From an uncultured Thermoguttaceae bacterium (GTDB taxonomy: Bacteria > Planctomycetota > Planctomycetia > Pirellulales > Thermoguttaceae), in NCBI GenBank assembly GCA_938084835.1, contig CALKER010000006.1, positions 434,001 through 498,000 on the forward strand: 64,000 nt of DNA, given 5' to 3'. The translations under genes and the position numbers were made by a program. Shown here piece by piece: positions 37,615-46,593 of this stretch. The first letter of the stretch is position 1, and each line of letters begins with the position of its first letter. The notes under the pieces are model-generated. The model saw only the letters and a list, made by a program, of their open reading frames with translations. It ran no database searches and had not been told where the DNA came from.

Positions 37615-38649
37615 TTAAGTGCAAGAACTCGATGGTGAGTGTGGCCGGTAACGTCGCAGTGCTTCAAGAACGCGGGAGATATCGGGAGGTAAAGGGGCTT
37701 CGATTTTCATCCACTTTCCAGTACCCGGATGAACGAAACCCAATCGCCAGGCGTGGAGGGCCTGTCGGCTTAAGATAGGTTCTTCGGCTGGGTGGGAAGA
37801 CAGACGGCAAATTTCGCTTAAGGTGATAGTGGCCCGGCCCCCATAAGTGCGATCACACAACACGGGACAACCAATGTGGCTGAGATGTACACGGATTTGA
37901 TGCGTACGACCGGTTTTGGGTCGCACGCGAAGCGCTGCAAAGCCATCGAAGCGTTCAAGTACTTCATAAAAGGTTTCAGCCATCCGGCCCGAGGGTGAAA
38001 TAGTCCGGATGGCCATCTTTTCTCTGCTGTGGGGATGTACCCCGATAGGCAAGCAGATAACGTCGCGGTCGCGGTCCGGTCTCCCGACCACCACGGCAAA
38101 ATATTCCTTTTCCACCAGGCGGTCGTGAAATTGTTGTGCCAGCCGCGAGTGAGCAAGGTCGTGCTTTGCCACCAATAGGGCCCCACTTGTGTCGCGATCT
38201 AATCGATGCACCACTCCCGGCCGGGTCGGCCCCCCCAGGGTACTGAGCTTCCCCCCAAAGTGAAACACAAGCGCGCCGGCAATTGTCCCGGACCAATGTC
38301 CCCGAGAGGGATGCACCACCATTCCCGCGGGCTTATTAATGACCGCAAGCCAATCGTCCTCGAACAGAATTTCTAAAGGGATGTTTTCCGGTTTGGGCGA
38401 CTGACGGGGAAGCTCCGGCAAACTCACAACGACATGCTGACCTAGCCGAAGCCGATAGGCCGGTTTACAGCCACGATTATCCACTCGGACTCCACCGGCA
38501 GTGATCACACGCCGGAGAAGGGCTCGGCTGTACTGGGGGAAGTGGTATACTAGAAACTGGTCAAGCCGCCAACCTACCTCGGCTGGGCTTACTGCAAGCT
38601 CCACCGGTTCAAGGGACAAAAACCGCAGTTCTGGAGGATCGGGCGGCAT
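37615..38649 (-). CDS. RluA/RluD-family 23S rRNA pseudouridine synthase
   Basis: This encodes 344 residues. An S4 RNA-binding domain (about 20-80: RLDQFLVYHFPQYSRALLRR) is followed by the catalytic domain with VVHRLDRDTSG, whose Asp151 is the nucleophile, then LVEKEYFAVVVG and KTGRTHQIRVHL. RluD-type enzymes convert uridines of helix 69 or nearby to pseudouridine. The ATG overlaps the stop of the upstream membrane protein gene as TAATG, so translation is coupled. The C-terminal tail of 20 Ser/Pro/Arg-rich residues is an unremarkable extension. The exact target uridine cannot be decided between the RluA, RluC and RluD groups. Confidence 0.92.
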   Translation of the reverse strand: MPPDPPELRFLSLEPVELAVSPAEVGWRLDQFLVYHFPQYSRALLRRVITAGGVRVDNRGCKPAYRLRLGQHVVVSLPELPRQSPKPENIPLEILFEDDWLAVINKPAGMVVHPSRGHWSGTIAGALVFHFGGKLSTLGGPTRPGVVHRLDRDTSGALLVAKHDLAHSRLAQQFHDRLVEKEYFAVVVGRPDRDRDVICLPIGVHPHSREKMAIRTISPSGRMAETFYEVLERFDGFAALRVRPKTGRTHQIRVHLSHIGCPVLCDRTYGGRATITLSEICRLSSHPAEEPILSRQALHAWRLGFVHPGTGKWMKIEAPLPPDISRVLEALRRYRPHSPSSSCT

Positions 38650-39641
38650 TACCCTGAAGCGGAATCGGTAGTAACGTGATTGAGGTTTGACTGAGGCTTT
38701 TCCGCGGAAGGGACACTGGTTTCGGAATCGCTAGTTCCCACGTTATCGGAGGGAGCCACGGTTTGAGCAGGAGCTTGAGCTTCGTTTTCCCGGGGGCTCG
38801 GAGTGTTTAAATCGGTGCTCGGCAAGTCTTCCGGAGCAGCAGGCTCATCCTCTCGACTTTCGGCGCTACGTTCGGTAGGCGCAGCCAATTCCGGCAGATC
38901 GCCAGTATCTCCTTTGACAGCCTCCGCTCCAGTTGCCTCTAGTGGTGCGACTAGTGGTGCCTGTTTCTCACCTAGCGAGGGCGAACCCGAAACTCCCTCC
39001 GGCATGAGTTCCGGCCGCGGATCGAACTTGGCAAATTGGTCGTAGAACCGCTTCGTCTCTTCCATTTCTAAAAGCTGTAATCGTTCCCGGGCGAAGACAG
39101 CAAAGGGACTTGTGGGAAATGTCCGCTCTATTTCGCGATATTTTTCAACTGCCTCCCGAAGCAGACCTTGACCAGCCGGCGTACCGGCTAAAGCTTCGAG
39201 CGTGCGAGCGATCCCAAAGGAGGCTCGGGCCCGGAGGTCGGGAGTACGGCTTTGACGTTCCACCTCGCGATAATGTTCCAAGGCCTTTTGCAGATCCTGC
39301 CGGGCGATAATCTTGTTGACAAAAAGTTGGTCACAGCCAGTGGCAAAGTAAATGTCGGCTGCTGCCAGTCGGGCAAGTTGTCCAATGGTGCCCCCGAATT
39401 GCTGGGCCACATCCTCAAGAGCAGTAGGGCTGTTTTGCACAAGGGCCCGGCTCAAAGCGTCGGAAGCTCGGGCGGCCGCCGCACTCGTGGTGGAACGGTA
39501 GAGCACGGTTGCCAGCCATGCCACGACAACAAATACTGCCCCCCATGCCAGGGGACGTGCGTAGGGCCGAAGGGACCGCGCCACCTTTTCGAGCCAAAGA
39601 GCAAGTTCGTTTTGTTCGATACGGTGTCGGTCTTCAGGCAT
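38649..39641 (-). CDS. Single-pass membrane protein with TPR-like periplasmic domain (YfgM-like)
   Basis: This encodes 330 residues from ATG at 39641, with GGAG 7 bases upstream; the TTG at 39653 is unlikely. One transmembrane helix at about 33-51 (WGAVFVVVAWLATVLY) is followed by helical repeats at about 60-200 (ALEHYREVERQSRTPDLRARASFGIARTLEAL, AVEKYREIERTFPTSPFAV) like YfgM/TPR domains that assist protein translocation or envelope folding. Residues about 215-330 are a low-complexity Pro/Glu/Ala/Ser tail, probably disordered. Its stop overlaps the start of the pseudouridine synthase by one base. Function is suggested by fold only. Confidence 0.75.
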   Translation of the reverse strand: MPEDRHRIEQNELALWLEKVARSLRPYARPLAWGAVFVVVAWLATVLYRSTTSAAAARASDALSRALVQNSPTALEDVAQQFGGTIGQLARLAAADIYFATGCDQLFVNKIIARQDLQKALEHYREVERQSRTPDLRARASFGIARTLEALAGTPAGQGLLREAVEKYREIERTFPTSPFAVFARERLQLLEMEETKRFYDQFAKFDPRPELMPEGVSGSPSLGEKQAPLVAPLEATGAEAVKGDTGDLPELAAPTERSAESREDEPAAPEDLPSTDLNTPSPRENEAQAPAQTVAPSDNVGTSDSETSVPSAEKPQSNLNHVTTDSASG

Positions 39642-40624
39642 CTCGGGCTCCAAAACTGTCAGTTATGCTTGTGTGTTTGTGAATGTTATATGTTTGTGAA
39701 TATTATTTCGACATAGATTTAACGGTGAGTTTCCCTCCCATGCTGTCCCGAAGGAGCGTTCGCTTTGGTCGTCCTCATACGTCCACCCCGAAAATCTAAG
39801 CGGAACCAGTTCTCGGACTCGGGACGCCAGCCCTGTTTTACAAGCGGTGCCGGAAGTGTTTGTCCGAATTAATGATAAACCCGTTTCCGCCGGTTTCCGA
39901 AGCACCCTCAGTTCCCGATCAAAGGCTGAAGCGCCTGCTAAAGAAACATTCCTATACCGATAATCATTATCAAATTAAAAATTTTTTTCGTAAATCGGAG
40001 CTCGTCTTTTTTCGCCGCTCGGCATCGGAGGGCGAACATCTGCAGCTGGGTTTAATCTACTCCTTTTGCGAAAAGTTTGTCAACCTGGTCAGGCTTGGAG
40101 CCACGAAAAGCCACCCGGGTGGGGCTGACCGTTTTAGCGCTAATTCGTAGGCTTGGTTCTCATGGAATACCCCGGCCTGAGCGGGTCTAGTGTTCAAGCA
40201 AGATCAACAACCGAGATAAGAATTGAAGCCGTCTCGTAAGGTCAATAACTCCAACGTCCCCCACCCTTCAGTCGCCGGTATACCGGAATTTCTCTTGAAG
40301 GCCCGTAGCCCGAGCCCTGCGTTTCAGTCAGCCAATACCTGCTCACGAGTTCCCACACGGTGGGCCAATCTCTACATGGAAAAAAAGAGGGCAGATCTGC
40401 CAAGGAGGTGAGGTGCTTATTCCAAACGGAAATCGTTTGGCCCAACGAACCTGATGTAACCGAGAAGATTTTCGCGAATCTGGGAGGAAAAAACTTTGCA
40501 AATGGTTGTTTACTTCTATTATCACCAATCGGAGATATCTTAACTTATCGATAGCAATCGGAGATACCCTAGCTTATTTGATGTTTTTCCTTTATCTCAG
40601 TGATAGGCTCATCTTTTCGTGGGT
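39642..40624. other. Gap upstream of TPR-like gene
   Basis: No supported gene was seen. It holds a two-copy repeat at 40525-40582 and a perfect AAGGAGGTGA at 40402-40411 on the plus strand without a plausible frame behind it. Confidence 0.4.
40525..40582. repeat. Two-copy short repeat, period 30
   Basis: CAATCGGAGATATCTTAACTTAT (40525-40547) recurs as CAATCGGAGATACCCTAGCTTAT (40555-40577), with three differences. It lies just past the stop of the DegT-like gene (40625). Confidence 0.7.
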
Positions 40625-42001
40625 TTAGCTAACCTGCGCTAGCTGGCGCAACTGGCTACGTAATCGTTGGATTTTGGCAAATGCCTCGGCGATTTCGTCC
40701 ATGTCGCGGCTTTCACCCAACAGGAGTGTTTGGGGAAGCCAGAGACCCTGCTGGGCGAGGAGATCGTTGTTGGGGCAGACATTGGCCTCGCGGTATTGCC
40801 GCAGTCGTTGCTCCGGAAAGATGCGACGGAAAGTCCGTGAGGCGAGTGTGTTTTCGAGGAACGGCTGGTGGTTCAGCCTATCAAAGTACATCGTGGTGCA
40901 CGGAATTCCCTCCGCTCGCAGGGCCCGGAGGAACACCTCCCGCGGCAGGCCATCAAAGGCTTCGGGAAGATATCGTATACCAAAGAGGTAGTAGGCTCCG
41001 CGCACTACCGTCGGGTAACGCTTCTGGGGAAGGATGCCAGGGATTTGCGTGAGGAGGTTTGCCAGGTACCTCGCATTGGTATCGCGGCGAGCGATTTCCT
41101 CCGGCAAGGTTTCCAATTGCGGCAGAAGAATAGCCGCCTCCAGCTCGTGCATCCGATATTTAGTGCCAATCGTCCGGGCAACCGTTCTAGGATCCAGGCC
41201 CATGTTATGGAACAAGAAGCAAGCTTCAAGGAGTTTGGGATCATCCGTGACTAAAGCACCACCCTCTCCGCAGGCGATTTGTTTACTGGTCTGAAAGCTA
41301 AAGCAGCCGATTTGGCCGAAGGTTCCGCACTGTTTCGTACCGTATTGGGCAAGATGTGCTTGGGCTGCATCCTCCACGATGGCCAACTTGTGCCGCCGTG
41401 CCAGAGGGACAATCCGATCCATATCGCAAGGCAAGCCCGCAATGTGAACAACCTCGATAGCACGAGTATTCGGGGTAATTAACGCTTCGATCTTGTCCGG
41501 GTCCATCTGGAAGGTATCCAGATCTACGTCGACGAAAACCGGTAGGGCCCCGTTGATTAAGATCGCCTGAACGGAAGCCACAAAGGTACATGGGGAGACG
41601 AGCACTTCATCACCGGCCTCCACCCCAATAGCCCACAGCGCGGTGTGCAGAGCTTGGGTACAGCTACCGGTGGCCAAGCAGAATTTTGCCCCGACTAATT
41701 GCGCAAAGCGGTTCTCGAACTGGGCCACGACTCCAGAACCCACCATAGCACCCTGGAGATCTCGACCCCACCGGCGGGAACGGAACGCAGCAAGGAGCGA
41801 CTGCTCGATTTTCGGCGCGGTGGGCGGCCAAGGGGCGAAGGGGGATCGCCGCACAGGTGTTCCCCCAAGTGCTGCCAGCACATTTGCTCTGCCTTCCGCT
41901 TGCGACCAGTGGGTGGGCCAAAATCGCCAAGCGGCCAGCCCTGATGAAGCTACCGCCATTGTTCCCAGAAATCTTCGGCGGGGAAGCCAGCTGGATCGCA
42001 T
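40625..42001 (-). CDS. Tat-exported DegT/DnrJ/EryC1/StrS-type PLP aminotransferase
   Basis: This encodes 458 residues from ATG at 42001, preceded by GAGAGG. Residues 1-27 have a twin-arginine signal (PRRRFLGTMAVASSGLAA), so the enzyme should cross the membrane folded with its cofactor. The PLP fold shows TGSCTQALHTAL (111-122), VEDAAQAH (209-216), and Lys240 in FSFQTSKQIACGEGGALVTDD. DegT-family enzymes normally aminate nucleotide-bound keto sugars in the cytoplasm, which makes export odd; an unlinked amino-sugar or cyclitol may be the substrate. It is followed by nothing on its strand and preceded by the ceramidase-like gene 205 bases away, same direction. Confidence 0.88.
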   Translation of the reverse strand: MRSSWLPRRRFLGTMAVASSGLAAWRFWPTHWSQAEGRANVLAALGGTPVRRSPFAPWPPTAPKIEQSLLAAFRSRRWGRDLQGAMVGSGVVAQFENRFAQLVGAKFCLATGSCTQALHTALWAIGVEAGDEVLVSPCTFVASVQAILINGALPVFVDVDLDTFQMDPDKIEALITPNTRAIEVVHIAGLPCDMDRIVPLARRHKLAIVEDAAQAHLAQYGTKQCGTFGQIGCFSFQTSKQIACGEGGALVTDDPKLLEACFLFHNMGLDPRTVARTIGTKYRMHELEAAILLPQLETLPEEIARRDTNARYLANLLTQIPGILPQKRYPTVVRGAYYLFGIRYLPEAFDGLPREVFLRALRAEGIPCTTMYFDRLNHQPFLENTLASRTFRRIFPEQRLRQYREANVCPNNDLLAQQGLWLPQTLLLGESRDMDEIAEAFAKIQRLRSQLRQLAQVS

Positions 42002-42205
42002 GACCTGAACCTCTCCCATCTGTGGAAAAGTACGTATCTACTTCCGAGCTTTTTAAAGCTGGGTTTGCCGGCGAAGTTTCTCTCGGTGTCATTGTACCTG
42101 GGAGTTTCAGGTCACACCACTTTTGCGGGACACGTCAATTTTCCGCGGGTATTTGGCAATGGAGCGAGGGAATCACTAATTTTGTCGGAAGGGTTGAACT
42201 CGATT

Positions 42206-43594
42206 CTAGGGCTGGGGTGGCTGCTTTTCGGAAATGCGCTCATCGAGAAGCTCGGCCAGTGCCTTCTTCAGAACGTGTTCGGCGTGGGGAGCCAAACTAC
42301 TAGCTGTTGGTTCGTAGCCTCCCTCACGATAGGCAATTTCCGTACAGATGTAGCCGGGGGCGATATCCCCATAAGCTGCAACGGCCACGAATTTTTCCGG
42401 GCGGAGCGACTGACAGTAAAGCTGGTATTCCACAAAGCATTCTCCTGGCAAGAAAACGATGCTCCCGTCGTTGATGAATAAGGCAGCAAGAAGGAAAGGC
42501 TGGGAAGCTCGGTGGTGAAAGGCAAGCTGGCATGCCGCGCGAACACGTTGGACTGGATCGAGGGCGGCATCCTTGAGGCGTGCCTCGATATCCGAGGGAG
42601 CATATCCAGGATCGCTCCTTGCGGGTAGGAGCACGGGCTCGGTCCGCCACCCCATAAAGCGGATGGGTTCCAGTTGCGTGTGACGGACCGAATCGGCCAT
42701 AGCTCGATAAAGGCGTTCCGTGAGGCGGTCACGGGCTTCGCGCGAACCGTCGTTGTACTTTCCCATGGTAATATCACCCGCGCAGCCGGTGAAATAGATT
42801 TGGACGCACTTCTCTTCTTGCTCCAGGCGTTCTCGGGCAAACCCCGGGACATCCGCCGACGCACGGGGATCGCCGTAAAAACTCTGAGGGTGAGTGGCGT
42901 AGAAGTGCAAACGCACAAGGGGTTGACCGTTATAGGCAAATGTCACCGTTCGCAACAGCGGGTCAATCACTCCCTCAGGCATATCCCGAAGTGCCGGATC
43001 TTTACACGAACTGTAGCGGACAAGCAGCCTGCCTTCCGGAGTTTTGACCCGCCGCGTGGCTGCCACTTTTTCCACAGGAACTGCAGCGAACCCCACCTGG
43101 TTGATCGGCTGAAGACGTTTCAAAGCACTGCGAACACTCTCTGCCACTTGGTCCGCGGCTTGGTTCAAGAAGGAGAAGTCCACATAAAGTGGTTGGAAGC
43201 CCACTTGGGTAAGCAGCCGCTGGGCATCGCCATCAGAATAGGGAGCCGTATGCTGATGAACGGTATGCACCACCACATAGTCTGGTTTTGTGGCCGCAGC
43301 CTGAGCGATTTTCTCGATAAAGAGGCGATGTGAGCTATTAGCAAGGCCACACCAGTCCAAAGAGCACAGCACGTAACGATTGTCCCCGCATTCCAGAATA
43401 ATCCCTTTGGCCAAAAGCGGCGTTTCTACCACCTTCACTGGTGTGAGCCAAATGAGGGGATGGCCATCAACCGGTGGGGTGACGTCGGCTACAAACGTGG
43501 CCAACTGGTAATTACCATCCAATCCCAAAGAAGTTGAAACACTTGCCGTAGTAACGAGCGATGCCAGCAGCACAATGAAATGTTGTCTTTGCAT
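42206..43594 (-). CDS. Secreted neutral/alkaline ceramidase-like hydrolase
   Basis: This encodes 462 residues; ATG at 43594 has TAGGAG 11 bases upstream. A signal peptide (about 1-23, MQRQHFIVLLASLVTTASVS) is followed by the N-terminal ceramidase domain: ATFVADVTPPVDG, VLCSLDWCGLAN, VVHTVHQHTAP with metal-binding His, and CVQIYFTGCAGDITMGKYND, a typical GxAGD..P-like segment. Zinc ceramidases cleave the amide of ceramide, but most bacterial short relatives act on unknown substrates. It lacks the full C-terminal part of true ceramidases, so it is a shorter relative. It could form a transcription unit with the DegT-like gene downstream (gap 204 bases). Confidence 0.85.
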   Translation of the reverse strand: MQRQHFIVLLASLVTTASVSTSLGLDGNYQLATFVADVTPPVDGHPLIWLTPVKVVETPLLAKGIILECGDNRYVLCSLDWCGLANSSHRLFIEKIAQAAATKPDYVVVHTVHQHTAPYSDGDAQRLLTQVGFQPLYVDFSFLNQAADQVAESVRSALKRLQPINQVGFAAVPVEKVAATRRVKTPEGRLLVRYSSCKDPALRDMPEGVIDPLLRTVTFAYNGQPLVRLHFYATHPQSFYGDPRASADVPGFARERLEQEEKCVQIYFTGCAGDITMGKYNDGSREARDRLTERLYRAMADSVRHTQLEPIRFMGWRTEPVLLPARSDPGYAPSDIEARLKDAALDPVQRVRAACQLAFHHRASQPFLLAALFINDGSIVFLPGECFVEYQLYCQSLRPEKFVAVAAYGDIAPGYICTEIAYREGGYEPTASSLAPHAEHVLKKALAELLDERISEKQPPQP

Positions 43595-44283
43595 CGTGTG
43601 GGGCTCCTATAGATGGAGAGCTCTTCATCAAACACGAGAGTTCTTTCGCGGGCTACCAGCTCCGGATGCCGGTAGTTTTACACACGTACGGGGAGTCTGC
43701 GAAAACATGGCTAGATTTTTACGTACGTTTCGTTTACGAACCCTGAGTGGATTTTACTCGCTGAAAACGGTAGGTCAATTTCCCGATTATAGGTAATAGT
43801 TTGTAGCTAACTGGGACCGAAACCGCGTAAAATTTGTGCAAGGCAGAAAATGTGGCGAAGACGATCGCCGGGAGTTGCGATGTAGGCTAGAGTTCCTGTT
43901 GCTTCGCCACCGGGGTGCGTCAGGAGGAATCGGGTCTTGGATTGGCCGGTCGGCTGAATAGCGGCTTACTCATAAGTAGTCGACACGGTGGGGATAAATC
44001 GAACGCAGTCCCTTGCTGTGTGCCAGTCCTCCAAATTCCATTTCCAAATGGTTTGTCAGCTAGCTTGGGCCGAGGCATCAGTCCCGCTCCAAAAGCTTCT
44101 CTGCGGTCTTGCCTTTTCGTCATCGTGGTCCTAATGAAGATGACGGGGGTCGTCAACTTACTTGGGTTCCTTAGAGGGACGCCGGAAGGGCTTAGTTGCC
44201 TTTTGCGACAACAAATTGGCTGTTGCTTGATCAACCGGCGATTTTTAATAATTTTGCTTCTTTGAAGAATGAAAAGGAACCGT
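43595..44283. other. Gap between ceramidase-like and permease genes
   Basis: No gene was supported. A 104-residue frame at 43920-44234 on the minus strand is basic, without a family resemblance. Confidence 0.35.
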
Positions 44284-45189
44284 TTACGTGGCTGTTAAGT
44301 GTGCGGCAAAATCGCTGACGTGACGTTTGCGCCAGAGTCTTTGGCATTTATTGCCGATTTGATGAAGGCAGAGCGCCACCAAATATGTCCCCACCGCAGC
44401 AAGTACGATGGCACTTTCCGCACTTACCGCGGTTCCGTAAACGGCAATACGAGGCACGGTGGTGAGCAAAGCAGCCAACACCGTACCGGCCAGCATCATG
44501 GCTCCCACAGTTTTCACGAATAGTCCGGCCGTGGCTGCCGGCAGGGTCAGAAGCGTGATCACCATGACTAGCCCCACCACTTGACAAAGCACTATCACCG
44601 CAAGTGCGGACACGAGTAAAAGCACCGTGAGCACCAAACCGGTTTGTACGCCTTGGAGCTGGGCTTGCTCTTTGTCTGTGCAAAAAGCCACAAATTGCTT
44701 GTGAAACAGCAGGGTGGTGAAAGCGATGGCCGCGCTCAGCACACCTAAGCTCCGGAGCTGGTACCAGCTTACGTACGTGATATTTCCGAAAAGGAATGTC
44801 ATCAATGGGATTTGGTATCCTGGCGTCATTTTGGCCAAAAGGACACCGACGGACATGCCGAGTGCCCACATAGCGGCAAGAAGGGTCTCCGGCATGGTTC
44901 CCCACGAATTTTCACCCCAGGCGATGAGGACGGCAGCAAACACGGCGACAATCATGGCACCTATCAGGGGGTCGAACCAAAAGAACGTGGTGGGGTTGAC
45001 CGCGCGGAGGTAAACCGCCAAGCCTACCCCTCCCACGGCAGCGTGGGCAATCGCCCCACTGAGGAGCACCATCCGGCGACCAAGGATGTAGGGTCCTATT
45101 AACCCACAACTCAAGGCGCTCAAAAGACCCGCTACTAAGCCGGTTAACAAGAAGGGATTGTGGGGAAAATCCCGAAAAAAGCCAATCAT
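44284..45189 (-). CDS. Metal ABC transporter permease (ZnuB/MntB family)
   Basis: This encodes 301 residues from ATG at 45189; GTG at 45207 is possible. Eight or nine hydrophobic helices are visible, with GPYILGRRMVLLSGAIAHAAVGGVGLA (about 27-53), matching the ABC-3 family, and LVMVITLLTLPAATAGLF, the conserved motif around the membrane gate. It should form the inner-membrane channel for zinc or manganese with the ATPase encoded upstream (45271-46086) and receive metal from the lipoprotein at 46594-47682. The C-terminal tail is cytoplasmic, with RKRHVSDFAAH. The His-rich binding protein and Fur box favour zinc or iron-group metal, zinc being likeliest. Confidence 0.9.
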   Translation of the reverse strand: MIGFFRDFPHNPFLLTGLVAGLLSALSCGLIGPYILGRRMVLLSGAIAHAAVGGVGLAVYLRAVNPTTFFWFDPLIGAMIVAVFAAVLIAWGENSWGTMPETLLAAMWALGMSVGVLLAKMTPGYQIPLMTFLFGNITYVSWYQLRSLGVLSAAIAFTTLLFHKQFVAFCTDKEQAQLQGVQTGLVLTVLLLVSALAVIVLCQVVGLVMVITLLTLPAATAGLFVKTVGAMMLAGTVLAALLTTVPRIAVYGTAVSAESAIVLAAVGTYLVALCLHQIGNKCQRLWRKRHVSDFAAHLTAT

Positions 45190-45270
45190 CTTTTTGTGTT
45201 GCCACACCCGTCTTTTTTCTGTGATTTATCTTTCTGTGATTCATCCACGGAGAAAGGGACTACCAATTCT

Positions 45271-46086
45271 CTAGTGCCTTGCCGTCTGACCGAGGATGCG
45301 GCATCCTTGTTGGCAACCCGCGTCAAACAGGGAACAACTGGGATTGTGAACAATGCTGCATTGCTTAAGGCCATACACCGACTGAAGATGTTCTACAGAA
45401 AGCTCATCGGTACGGTGAACTGAAAGCCGTCTGTTCAAGCAGGCGACACGCCTCATATGGGTCGTGACAAAAGCAACGTCATGACTGACCAAAATTATGG
45501 GGATTGTGCGATTAAGCTCGTGAAGGAGATCGGTCAAGTTCTGCTCTGACGGGGCATCGATGTTGGCGGTGGGTTCATCCAAAAGGAGGAGCTTAGCGTC
45601 AGCCGCCAAAGCCCGGGCAATCAGCATGCGTTGACGCTGGCCCCCCGAAAGATTTGCCACAGGTGCCTGAGCTAAGCTATGCAAGTTGACTAACTCGAGC
45701 GCTTTTTCTGCTGCCAGCCGATCGGCTTGGGAATAGAACGGGCCCCAACGAGATTGATGTAGCCGACCCATCCGCACCACATCCACAACGCGTAAGGGCA
45801 GATGCGTTTGAACCTGGGCCGCCTGAGGCACATATCCCACCAAATGACGCACGCGACACGGATCGGATCCAAAGACACGGACACGCCCCTTTTGTGGGCG
45901 AATCAACCCCAGGATGATCTTCAAAAGCGTTGTTTTTCCACCGCCGTTGGGGCCGATCAGCCCCAAAAAATCATCCGGGTAAACGGTCAACGATACATCA
46001 TCGAGCACAGGCTCCGGGTCGACCCCTGGCCGATACCAAAAAGTAACATGATCGACTTCCACAACTGGCGCTTGCTGACCGTTCAT
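45271..46086 (-). CDS. Metal ABC transporter ATPase (ZnuC/MntA family)
   Basis: This encodes 271 residues from ATG at 46086; an earlier ATG at 46158 cannot be ruled out. It has Walker A GPNGGGKT at 45-52, Q-loop YVPQAAQVQ, signature LSGGQRQRM, Walker B LLLLDEPTA and the switch SHDVAF. It powers transport through the permease, whose gene starts 82 bases downstream. The C-terminal 30 residues hold four Cys (KQCSI, PSCSLFDAGCQQGC), an unusual cluster that could bind metal and sense cytoplasmic metal level. The gap to the binding-protein gene upstream is 507 bases, large for one operon. Confidence 0.92.
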   Translation of the reverse strand: MNGQQAPVVEVDHVTFWYRPGVDPEPVLDDVSLTVYPDDFLGLIGPNGGGKTTLLKIILGLIRPQKGRVRVFGSDPCRVRHLVGYVPQAAQVQTHLPLRVVDVVRMGRLHQSRWGPFYSQADRLAAEKALELVNLHSLAQAPVANLSGGQRQRMLIARALAADAKLLLLDEPTANIDAPSEQNLTDLLHELNRTIPIILVSHDVAFVTTHMRRVACLNRRLSVHRTDELSVEHLQSVYGLKQCSIVHNPSCSLFDAGCQQGCRILGQTARH

Positions 46087-46593
46087 AGCCGAAAGCTTTG
46101 CCCTTCCCGCCCACGAGCTTTGGCAACTTACCTGGCTGATTTCCGCAAAGTGTAACATCCCGTGAAGATTGGTCAAACCGCTGCTGGGGACATCCTGTGT
46201 CCGGGAGTTGCGTTGTCGACTATTGGCCACCCTTGGTGCGCGTGAACCCTCTCGTCTATGTGAAGATTCAAGGCACGAAGTTGATCACATTTTGTTTGCC
46301 AACCTCATAGGGCGAACTCAGAGCCCCGGCGAACGGTTAAGTCGCTTTTCCCGAAGCTCAGCAGATTGATTCTCCATTGGTGCTTAAGGCTGGGGACCGC
46401 TTCGGGCCAGTTGCGACTTTCGGTCTCCTGGGAATTCTTTAGTCGACAGCCAGCTTACTGTTTGGAACTACTAGCAAGCAAGTTTTAACGGGTGGGTAGA
46501 ATTCAGGCTTTTGGCGCGCCTTTCATTGAGGTTTTTCCGCGTCTTTTATTCCACGTCTTTCATTTATGCTGCCGACAAGATTCTCACAAAGCA
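46087..46593. other. Gap inside the metal-uptake locus
   Basis: No supported gene or terminator was seen between the binding protein and the ATPase genes. Two copies of a CC(G/A)CGTCTTT(T/C)ATT motif occur near 46540-46566. Confidence 0.35.

Noticed and set aside
37512..37778. 88-residue frame with GAGGG before ATG
   Set aside because: It runs 160 bases antisense into the well-supported pseudouridine synthase gene.
39860..40150. 96-residue plus-strand frame
   Set aside because: TTG start without ribosome site and random-looking composition.
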